From the NCBI GenBank assembly GCA_910586545.1, contig CAJUIQ010000048.1, positions 1 to 7,137 of the forward strand: a stretch of 7,137 nucleotides of DNA. Reading direction: 5' to 3'. Numbering within the stretch: the stretch's first letter is position 1; every line of letters starts with the position of its first letter. The notes beneath the pieces are model-generated. The model saw only the letters and a list, made by a program, of their open reading frames with translations. It ran no database searches and was not told where the DNA came from. This DNA is from an uncultured Eubacteriales bacterium (GTDB lineage Bacteria; Bacillota; Clostridia; Oscillospirales; CAG-272). Positions 1-5,394 of this stretch are shown one piece after another. The position numbers and the translations under genes are program-made.

Positions 1-23
1 GATGGTTTCTGGTTGCGCTTCGG

Positions 24-1271
24 TCACGCCGCGGGCTCTTTTACCGCGGTCATTTTGTTAAACCAGCTATCTCTTGCGTAGTAAATCAGAGGCGTATCGC
101 AGCGCCAGCAGTGGGGATAGCTATGCTCGAATAGAGGCGCATCATAAAGGAGGCCAAGCTCTTCCAGCCGACGTAGCACCAGCTTGTCTGCGTCCTTTAC
201 AAATACGCCAGGCCACTCTGTTTCGGCAGTCATTTCCCCTTTGGCATCCACCAACTGTACAAAGGGAAGTCCATAGGCGCGTCCGACCTTTGCGTCGTCT
301 TCACCAAAAGCGGGGGCGATATGAACGACGCCGGTGCCATCTTCCATCGTGACATAATCGTCGCAGGTGACATACCAGCACTTTTCTTTAGGCGATACAA
401 ACCGGAACAGCGGCTCGTATTCTTTATGTTCCAGAGATTTTCCCTTTAGCGTTTCCAGAACGGTGTATTCGCCCTCGCCTAGCACCTGATCCGCAAGTGC
501 GTGGGCCAGTATGAATACCTCGTCGCCTTTTTGTGCTCGAATATATTCTGCATCCGGATTGACACACAGAGCCACGTTTGATGGCAGTGTCCAGGGAGTG
601 GTGGTCCACACTAAAAATGCTGCGTCCTCGCCCACCACAGGCATTTTTACAATAGCGGAGCGCTCCTTAACATCCTTATACCCCTGGGCTACCTCATGGG
701 AAGAGAGAGGCGTACCGCAGCGGGGACAGTAGGGCACGATTTTAAATCCCTTATACAAAAGGCCTTTGTCCCAAATTTGCTTTAGCGCCCACCATTCCGA
801 TTCAATATAAGTATTATGGTAGGTGACATAAGGATCGTCCATGTCGGCCCAAAAACCTACAGTGCCGGAGAAATCCTCCCACATACCTTTGTATTTCCAC
901 ACGGATTCTTTGCATTTTTCGATAAAGGGCGCGATGCCGTATTCTTCAATCTGCTCTTTTCCATTGATTCCAAGCAGCTTTTCCACTTCTAATTCTACAG
1001 GTAGCCCGTGGGTATCCCATCCGGCTTTACGGGGGACATTACAGCCTTTCATGGCGTGATATCGGGGAATCATATCTTTGATGACCCGGGTGAGCACATG
1101 GCCAATGTGAGGCTTTCCGTTAGCGGTGGGAGGCCCGTCATAGAAGGTATAGCTGGGACAGCTTTGCCGTTCTTCCATGCTTCTTTCAAAAATTTTGTTT
1201 TCTCTCCAGAAAGAGAGTGTTTCCCGTTCACGGTCTGCGAAGCTGAGGTCTGTTGGCACTTTTTTGTACAT
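24..1271 (-). CDS. ileS: Isoleucyl-tRNA synthetase (IleS2-like class), N-terminal part, ends at an in-frame TGA by the window edge
   Basis: Cytoplasmic class I aminoacyl-tRNA synthetase that charges tRNA-Ile with isoleucine using ATP. Visible in order: Rossmann catalytic core with PTANGKPHIGH (HIGH at residues 55-58) and KAGWDTHGLPVE (about 82-93); the inserted CP1 editing domain with WTTTPWTLPS (222-231) and HIAPAFGEDD (317-326); and the return to the core at CWRCDTPLIYYARDSWF. The PTANGxPHIGH form is typical of the eukaryote-like IleS2 group, many members of which tolerate mupirocin; resistance here is inference. The KMSKS loop, anticodon-binding domain and C-terminal region of a protein of roughly 1,000 residues are missing. 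The frame stops at TGA (24-26) after MTAVKEPAA, where the family continues. I chose ATG at 1269-1271, with AGAAAGG (1283-1289) eleven bases upstream. The frame stays open further upstream, but that stretch is the T-box leader. Confidence 0.93.
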   Translation of the reverse strand: MYKKVPTDLSFADRERETLSFWRENKIFERSMEERQSCPSYTFYDGPPTANGKPHIGHVLTRVIKDMIPRYHAMKGCNVPRKAGWDTHGLPVELEVEKLLGINGKEQIEEYGIAPFIEKCKESVWKYKGMWEDFSGTVGFWADMDDPYVTYHNTYIESEWWALKQIWDKGLLYKGFKIVPYCPRCGTPLSSHEVAQGYKDVKERSAIVKMPVVGEDAAFLVWTTTPWTLPSNVALCVNPDAEYIRAQKGDEVFILAHALADQVLGEGEYTVLETLKGKSLEHKEYEPLFRFVSPKEKCWYVTCDDYVTMEDGTGVVHIAPAFGEDDAKVGRAYGLPFVQLVDAKGEMTAETEWPGVFVKDADKLVLRRLEELGLLYDAPLFEHSYPHCWRCDTPLIYYARDSWFNKMTAVKEPAA

Positions 1272-1315
1272 GATCGTCCATGCCTTTCTATATATTTTTG
1301 AGATTTTGGTGCAGG

Positions 1316-1553
1316 AGCAAAAAAGAAAATTCCCCTTGCCGCAAGACAAGGGGAAACCCTTACAAACCACCTGCATACTGACATATGCGCCCAAGATAAC
1401 GGATGGGCACCGGCGGGGGCTACTGATTTCGCCCTGCAGCTCAGGAGTGATGTTCACAAAAAAGCAGACACCGGACTTTCACTGTCGCCGGCTCGCTATG
1501 GACTGCGAAAAATTGCTACTGTCTCCGTCATGGCTTTTATATCTTCAAATATT
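1316..1553 (-). promoter_or_regulatory. T-box riboswitch leader of ileS (tRNA-Ile specific)
   Basis: 5' leader RNA that binds uncharged tRNA-Ile and lets transcription continue into ileS when isoleucine is short. On the minus strand I see an AGTA element near the Stem I base and the distal Stem I AGCGAG motif with a GCCGG/CCGGT stem around a GTGAAAG loop (about 1474-1496). The specifier region is GAACATCACTCCTGAG, with the isoleucine codon ATC at 1449-1451. Stem III (1387-1410) has a CCGTTATC loop. The antiterminator runs GCAGG (1370-1374), bulge TGGT (1366-1369), GTAAGGG (1357-1363), then CCCTTGT and CTTGC (1341-1352). TGGT pairs with the ACCA 3' end expected for a tRNA-Ile with discriminator A. 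Specifier and downstream gene agree. The transcription start is estimated from the -10 box. Confidence 0.93.
1319..1355 (-). terminator. Attenuator terminator of the ileS T-box
   Basis: Minus-strand stem TTCCCCTTG / CAAGGGGAA (9 bp, perfect; 1347-1355 with 1330-1338), an 8-base loop, then the U-tract TTTTCTTTTTT (1319-1329). Its 5' arm shares CCCTTG with the 3' arm of the antiterminator, so the two folds exclude each other, which is how a T-box switch works. About 48 bases separate the U-tract from the ileS start codon. Confidence 0.92.
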
Positions 1554-1559
1554 AAATGA

Positions 1560-1588
1560 AGTATAGCACGAAGCATTTTTTTTGTCAA
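1560..1588 (-). promoter_or_regulatory. Sigma-A promoter of the ileS T-box transcript
   Basis: Minus-strand TTGACA (1583-1588), a 17-base spacer, then TATACT (1560-1565), preceded by TGC, which gives an extended -10. The -35 box is perfect, the -10 has one mismatch, and the spacing is ideal. Initiation near 1553 puts the T-box Stem I close to the RNA 5' end. Confidence 0.9.
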
Positions 1589-1704
1589 GAGGCAGAGCCC
1601 CACTTTTTCGGTAGAATCTCAAATACAAAATAGCTGAAAAAAGCACTTTTTTCTCTATGTTTTTTATAAAACGAATCTAAATTTCAGAATTTGTGGAAAA
1701 GCTC
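1589..1704. other. AT-rich spacer between divergent promoters, with a perfect 8-bp inverted repeat
   Basis: Together with the T-box leader and the HPr 5' UTR, this fills the 524-base stretch without coding sequence. It contains GAAAAAAG-CA-CTTTTTTC (1636-1653), a perfect 8-bp inverted repeat with a 2-base centre, plus A/T tracts further right (about 1658-1671). It lies between the two -35 boxes. It may be intrinsically bent DNA or an operator, but I recognise no known regulator site and no credible open frame. Confidence 0.45.
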
Positions 1705-1733
1705 TTGATTTTGTGCCTTTTATTTGCTATAAT
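1705..1733 (+). promoter_or_regulatory. Sigma-A promoter of the HPr gene
   Basis: TTGATT (1705-1710), a 17-base spacer, then TATAAT (1728-1733), with TGC just before the -10 (extended -10). The predicted start near 1740 gives a 5' UTR of about 55 bases. I see no clear catabolite-responsive element around it. Confidence 0.88.
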
Positions 1734-1795
1734 AAAGCGGTAAACAGCCGTATACCACCGTTTCGGCAATTTTTGAAAGTTCGGGAGTATGGACT

Positions 1796-2059
1796 ATGCT
1801 ATCACGCGAAGTAACTATAAAGAACAATGTAGGCTTGCATGCAAGACCGGCTACCTTTTTTATCCAAAAAGCGAACTCCTATAAAAGCGCAATTTGGGTG
1901 GAAAGAGAAGACCGCAGAATCAATGCAAAAAGTCTGCTGGGCGTTTTGTCTCTAGGTATCGTTAAGGGAATGAATATCACAATCATTGCCGATGGGGCAG
2001 ATGAGGCGGAAGCAGTTGAGGGCCTTGCTGCGCTGATCGACACAGGGTTCACAGAGTAA
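1796..2059 (+). CDS. ptsH: HPr, phosphocarrier protein of the PTS
   Basis: Small cytosolic protein of 87 residues, normal for HPr. It accepts phosphate from enzyme I and passes it to sugar-specific EIIA domains. In Firmicutes it is also phosphorylated on a serine by HPr kinase, and then acts as CcpA co-repressor. NVGLHARPAT places the catalytic histidine at exactly residue 15, followed by Arg17 and Pro18. NAKSLLGVLSLGI places the regulatory serine at exactly residue 46 with its hydrophobic patch. Having both argues for HPr and against Crh, which lacks His15. The start is ATG with GGGAG eight bases upstream; another ATG at 1789 is out of frame. It has its own promoter and terminator, so it is transcribed alone. 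Enzyme I and HPr kinase are not in the window. In some Firmicutes HPr-type genes lie near uvrC, so this position is not unexpected. Confidence 0.95.
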   Translation: MLSREVTIKNNVGLHARPATFFIQKANSYKSAIWVEREDRRINAKSLLGVLSLGIVKGMNITIIADGADEAEAVEGLAALIDTGFTE

Positions 2060-2077
2060 GTTCAATAGATCATAGCG

Positions 2078-2101
2078 GCCGCCCGATTGGGGCGGCTTTT
2101 T
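2078..2101 (+). terminator. Rho-independent terminator of the HPr gene
   Basis: GCCGCCC (2078-2084), loop GATTG, GGGCGGC (2090-2096): a perfect 7-bp G+C-only stem followed by TTTTT (2097-2101). It starts 18 bases after the HPr stop codon and isolates HPr from uvrC. Confidence 0.93.
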
Positions 2102-2143
2102 GCGTACAGTTAGACCGTCGAGGTTTTAGAGAGGAGGGCGTGT

Positions 2144-4023
2144 ATGGAACAGAATATGCAGGTATTGGAATATCTGCAGAAAAAGGCCGCTTTGCTGCCA
2201 AGGACTCCCGGCGTTTATATTATGGAAAACAAAGAGGGAACGGTCATCTATGTGGGCAAGTCCAGAGCACTGAGAAACCGTGTCAGTCAGTATTTCCACG
2301 GATCTCACGATATCAAAACCTCTCGAATGGTGTCTCATGTGCGGGATTTCCGGTATATTACTTGTGATACGGAAATGGAATCCCTGGTGCTGGAAAACAA
2401 TCTCATCAAGCAGTACACACCTAAGTATAATATTTTGTTGAAGGATGCCAAATCCTATCCATATATAAAGGTTACAACAGATGAGGAATATCCCCGAATT
2501 GTCATGAGTCGCAAACGTGGGGAGAAGGGCTTATATTTCGGCCCGTATTCCAATACTAAAGTGATAGGAAATATCATTTCCACAATAGAAAAAACGCTTG
2601 GGATCCCTTCCTGCAAAAAAAAATTTCCCGAAGATATCGGACGGGGAAGGCCATGCATATACCGACAGATCGGACGGTGCTGCGGCGTGTGTACAGGAGC
2701 GATCAGCGTACAGGAATATAATGAATTGATCCAATGCGCCATACAGATGCTTCGGGGAAACACCCGTGAGGTGGAACGGGCTTTGGAAGAACGGATGGGA
2801 CAAGCGGCGCAGCAGGAACGCTTTGAAGAGGCCGCTCGGTGTAGGGATGTCATTGCGGCTCTGCATCGGCTAGGGGATCGGCAGAAAACCCAGCTTTCAC
2901 CTGATACAGACTGCGATGTGATTGCGTTATCTTCTCACGAGGGATGCGACTGTGCGGCAGCATTGTATATCCGAGGCGGCGCTATCTGCGACAGTGAGTA
3001 TTTTATGTTTGGCGCGGACGAGATTACCGGGGCGCAGGCGTATAATGAAGAAGAGAACTTACCGGGAAACGCTGGAGAGGATTCTCCTTTTGCAGCCTTT
3101 ATCGTCAACCTGTATCGGTGCAGAGAATATATACCAAAAGAAATTTACTTTCCTTTTCACTTACGGAAAATGACCGACAAATTACAGAGTCTTATTTGTC
3201 TCAGCGTGCAGGGAAAAAGATTCAAATCCGTACACCGGTACGAGGAATCCCGAGGGATTTGTGCAAAATGGCGCAGCGAGACGCAGTGCGGCACAGTATG
3301 ACCCGCCGCAGACGAGACGACACCGATGAAAAACTCCTTGCCAGTCTTGCTTCTTTGCTGCATTTAGAGGTGCTTCCGGAAAAGATTGAAGCATACGATA
3401 TCTCCAATATGGGCAGCGAAAATATTACGGCGGGGATGATTGTGGTAGAAAACGGGAAATTTTCGAAGAAGCATTACCGCCATTTTAAAATTAAAGGCAA
3501 CAACGGACCAGACGATTATCAGGCAATGGAAGAAGCGCTGCGGCGCAGACTGTCCCATGCAGGAGGTGCGGACGAGTCATTTGGCACGCTGCCGGATCTG
3601 ATTTTGTTGGACGGAGGTGCGGGTCACGTATCAACAATTTGTCAGCTATTGCATACGCTGCATATTTCCGTGCCGGTATTTGGCATGGTAAAAGACGAGC
3701 ATCATAAAACCAGAACCATTGTATCAGAAGATGGAGAAGTAAGTATTGCGCGGGAACCGGAGGTTTTTCGATTTATTTATCGGATACAGGAAGAAGTGCA
3801 CCGTTACACCATTTCCCGAATGAGCGCAGCTAAAGGCAAGTCTATGAAGCAGTCTTCTTTGGAAAAGGTACCGGGGATCGGTCCTGCAAAGGCAAAAAAA
3901 CTGTTACTGCAATTTAAGACGCTGGCCGCGCTGCGCAGTGCTTCTGTAGAAGAGATTGCTGCAGTGCCGACGGTTACCCGTGAAAATGCCGCTGCAGTCC
4001 TGGAGTTTTTACAATCAAAATAG
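2144..4023 (+). pseudogene. uvrC: UvrC, excinuclease ABC subunit C, complete in content but broken by one frameshift near 3154
   Basis: Subunit of UvrABC nucleotide excision repair; it makes the 3' and 5' incisions around bulky lesions. The first frame (2144-3301) carries the GIY-YIG nuclease (GVY 23-25, YVG 36-38, Glu84 in LENN), an Fe-S cysteine set C157/C171/C179/C183 with family spacing, and a UVR motif near 210-245. It then leaves UvrC homology after YIPKEIYFPF. Homology resumes one frame over at LTENDRQITESYLSQRAGKK and continues to TAG at 4021-4023. That part has the RNase H-like nuclease (DISN, LLDGG, VKDEHHKT: Asp419, Asp490, His521 in repaired numbering) and a helix-hairpin-helix end (VPGIGPAKAKKLL). 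Adding one T to the run at 3154-3157 restores 626 residues, normal for UvrC. AGGAGG (2132-2137) sets the ATG. Sequencing error or recent mutation are both possible. The catalytic 5'-incision half is lost if the shift is real. Confidence 0.92.
3143..3165 (+). other. Frameshift site inside uvrC
   Basis: Up to CCT TTT (3152-3157) the upstream frame matches UvrC; from ACG GAA AAT (3163 on) the downstream frame matches. The shift therefore lies in the bases between, and loss of one T from the run at 3154-3157 is the simplest cause. The nearby AAATTTA (3141-3147) resembles a slippery heptamer but is in the wrong phase for classical -1 slippage. Confidence 0.85.
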
Positions 4024-4053
4024 ACGAATGCAAAATTAAGGAGCTTTATCGAT

Positions 4054-4692
4054 ATGAGAATTATTACAGGCAGCGCGCGGGGAATCCCGCTGGAAACCCT
4101 TCCGGGCGAAGATACAAGACCGACTTCAGATCGCGTAAAGGAAGCGCTTTTTTCTATGATTCAATTTGAAATTGAGGGCAGAAGGGCGTTGGATTTATTC
4201 GCGGGCAGCGGGCAGTTGGGATTGGAGGCGCTTAGCCGCGGGGCGCAGCATTGTGTATTTATTGATAGCGCCAGAGCGGCGTGCGATATGATTGTGGCAA
4301 ATGCCAAAAAAGCAAAGCTTTACGACAAATGCCGGATTTCTACAGGGGAGTATGCGTCCTTTCTGCGCAATGCTGCGAATCGAGAACAGTTTGATATTAT
4401 TTTTTTAGATCCCCCGTATGATGCAGACTATATGTCCATTGCTCTTGCATCCATAGCGGAAGGACACTTGCTGGCGCCTGGAGGACGAATCATCTGCGAG
4501 ACGGACAATGGGGTGCAGCCTGTGTCCAAGCGGCTTTTGAAAAACGATGGGTATCATGATGCGCAGGTTAGCCGGCAGGTATTTGGTGAAAAAACGGTGC
4601 TGCAGGAGCAGTTTGAAGTTTTGCGGACAGCATTGTATGGCAGAACGCGGATTACCTTGCTTGCAGGCGCGAAGGAGGCGGCTAAACAGTGA
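4054..4692 (+). CDS. rsmD: 16S rRNA (guanine966-N2)-methyltransferase RsmD
   Basis: Rossmann-fold methyltransferase that uses S-adenosylmethionine to methylate G966 of 16S rRNA during 30S assembly; cytoplasmic. The family start MRIITGSARGIPL is followed by RPTSDRVKEALFSMI (residues 22-36), the SAM-binding motif LDLFAGSGQLGLEALSRGA (about 46-64), and the catalytic DPPYD (119-123). At 212 residues it is some 20 longer than most RsmD proteins; the extra length is at the C terminus after the last conserved strand, in a Lys/Ala-rich tail. ATG is supported by AAGGAG (4038-4043) ten bases upstream. It starts 30 bases after the uvrC stop, and its stop overlaps the coaD start by four bases. The rsmD-coaD pair is very common in Firmicutes, which supports both names. 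Confidence 0.95.
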   Translation: MRIITGSARGIPLETLPGEDTRPTSDRVKEALFSMIQFEIEGRRALDLFAGSGQLGLEALSRGAQHCVFIDSARAACDMIVANAKKAKLYDKCRISTGEYASFLRNAANREQFDIIFLDPPYDADYMSIALASIAEGHLLAPGGRIICETDNGVQPVSKRLLKNDGYHDAQVSRQVFGEKTVLQEQFEVLRTALYGRTRITLLAGAKEAAKQ

Positions 4693-5180
4693 AACGCATT
4701 GCGATGATTCCAGGCAGCTTTGATCCGGCCACATTGGGCCATGTAGATATTATTCGTCGGGCAGCCGGAGCCTTTGATGAGGTATATGCTGTGGTGATGG
4801 TGAATGCGGAAAAACAGAACACTGGAATGTTTTCTCCTGTACAGCGGAGGCGTATTTTGGAAAGCGCGTGTCGGGACATTTCCAATGTGCAATGTTTGAT
4901 TTGTGAAGAGCTAGCCGCCGAATTTGCAGATAAGCTTGGCGTTTCCTATGTGGTGAAGGGGCTTCGGAATGGAACGGATTTTGACTATGAATATACCTTG
5001 GCTGAGATTATGCATCGGTTTTCTCCACGTCTGGAAACCGTATTTCTGCCGGCCAGGCCTGCCCTTGCTCATGTATCGTCTACCTATGCCAGAGAGCGGC
5101 TGCGGTATGGAGCAGATTTAACAGATGTAGCGGATCCTGCAACTGCTGCTTTAATGCTGGAATTTTTGGCAGAGAAATAA
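4689..5180 (+). CDS. coaD: Phosphopantetheine adenylyltransferase (CoaD)
   Basis: Catalyses the fourth, usually rate-controlling, step of coenzyme A synthesis: 4'-phosphopantetheine plus ATP gives dephospho-CoA plus pyrophosphate; cytoplasmic and usually hexameric. The nucleotidyltransferase signature PGSFDPATLGH covers residues 8-18, with T15-x-G17-H18. Lys42 sits in NAEK, GLRNGTDFDYE is at 91-101, and VSSTYARE (129-136) matches the family ISSSxVRE motif. The 163 residues are the usual length. I chose GTG at 4689, which overlaps the rsmD stop codon (GTGA) and has AAGGAGG (4672-4678) ten bases upstream. The next in-frame ATG, at codon 6, would cut the first strand of the conserved N terminus. 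Translation is probably coupled to rsmD. It is the last gene before a terminator, and a 12-bp duplication covers its stop codon. Confidence 0.96.
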   Translation: MKRIAMIPGSFDPATLGHVDIIRRAAGAFDEVYAVVMVNAEKQNTGMFSPVQRRRILESACRDISNVQCLICEELAAEFADKLGVSYVVKGLRNGTDFDYEYTLAEIMHRFSPRLETVFLPARPALAHVSSTYARERLRYGADLTDVADPATAALMLEFLAEK

Positions 5181-5194
5181 TAAGAGAAATAATA
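5171..5194 (+). repeat. 12-bp perfect tandem duplication across the coaD stop codon
   Basis: AGAGAAATAATA occurs twice in direct succession (5171-5182 and 5183-5194). The first copy encodes the last Glu-Lys and the TAA stop of coaD; the second is untranslated. This looks like replication slippage, with no effect on the protein because the stop is in the first copy. Confidence 0.9.
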
Positions 5195-5199
5195 TAGAT

Positions 5200-5230
5200 A
5201 AGGCCTTGTGGTATGCAAGGCCTTTGTTTT
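5200..5230 (+). terminator. Rho-independent terminator of the uvrC-rsmD-coaD cluster
   Basis: AAGGCCTTG (5200-5208), a 7-base loop, CAAGGCCTT (5216-5224): a perfect 9-bp stem followed by TGTTTT. It begins 19 bases after the coaD stop and separates the cluster from the transporter gene. Confidence 0.88.
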
Positions 5231-5244
5231 ATATAGATGTTTTT

Positions 5245-5304
5245 ATGAACAAAATATGACAAATTTAACATAGATTTAACAAAACTGCGATTATACATTT
5301 AACG
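5245..5304 (+). promoter_or_regulatory. Candidate PhoP-binding direct repeats upstream of the phosphate transporter
   Basis: Two perfect TTTAACA repeats lie 11 bp apart (5264-5270, 5275-5281). Looser copies ATGAACA (5245-5251) and TATGACA (5255-5261) sit just upstream at 9-10 bp spacing, and TTTAACG (5298-5304) is downstream, about two turns away. The Bacillus PhoP box is a direct repeat of TTAACA-like hexamers with roughly 11-bp period, so sequence, period and downstream gene agree. Assignment to PhoP is inference. Confidence 0.55.
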
Positions 5305-5313
5305 TGGAAACGA

Positions 5314-5319
5314 TATGAT
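5314..5319 (+). promoter_or_regulatory. Possible -10 box of the transporter gene
   Basis: TATGAT differs from TATAAT at one position. No good -35 lies 17 bases upstream (TTATAC at 5291-5296 is poor), as expected for an activator-dependent promoter. TATACA at 5292-5297 is an alternative -10. The assignment is weak. Confidence 0.35.
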
Positions 5320-5394
5320 AGGAAAAGCATGCAGAAAAAATGACCTTTATCTGCAAAATGAAGTTAAAATTAAAGAAAGGCAGAACAGCAAAGC

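Noticed and set aside
1272..1457. N-terminal extension of IleS to an upstream ATG at 1455-1457
   Set aside because: The extra residues match no synthetase, and the same bases form the T-box specifier region, Stem III, antiterminator and terminator.
1741..1790. A riboswitch or attenuator in the HPr 5' UTR
   Set aside because: Only a 4-bp GCCG/CGGC pairing with a long loop can be drawn, with no T-tract and no known aptamer motif.
1796..2059. Crh (catabolite repression HPr) instead of HPr
   Set aside because: His15 is present in GLHARPA, while Crh lacks it.
2102..2143. A dedicated uvrC promoter
   Set aside because: No convincing -10/-35 pair is visible in the 42 bases after the HPr terminator. 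Transcription may come from read-through or a weak promoter that I cannot identify.
3141..3157. Programmed -1 ribosomal frameshifting in uvrC at AAATTTA or the TTTT run
   Set aside because: The needed change is in the -1 direction, but AAATTTA is read as GAA-ATT-TAC, the wrong phase for an X-XXY-YYZ heptamer, and TTTTC is not a classical slippery site. UvrC is not known to need recoding.
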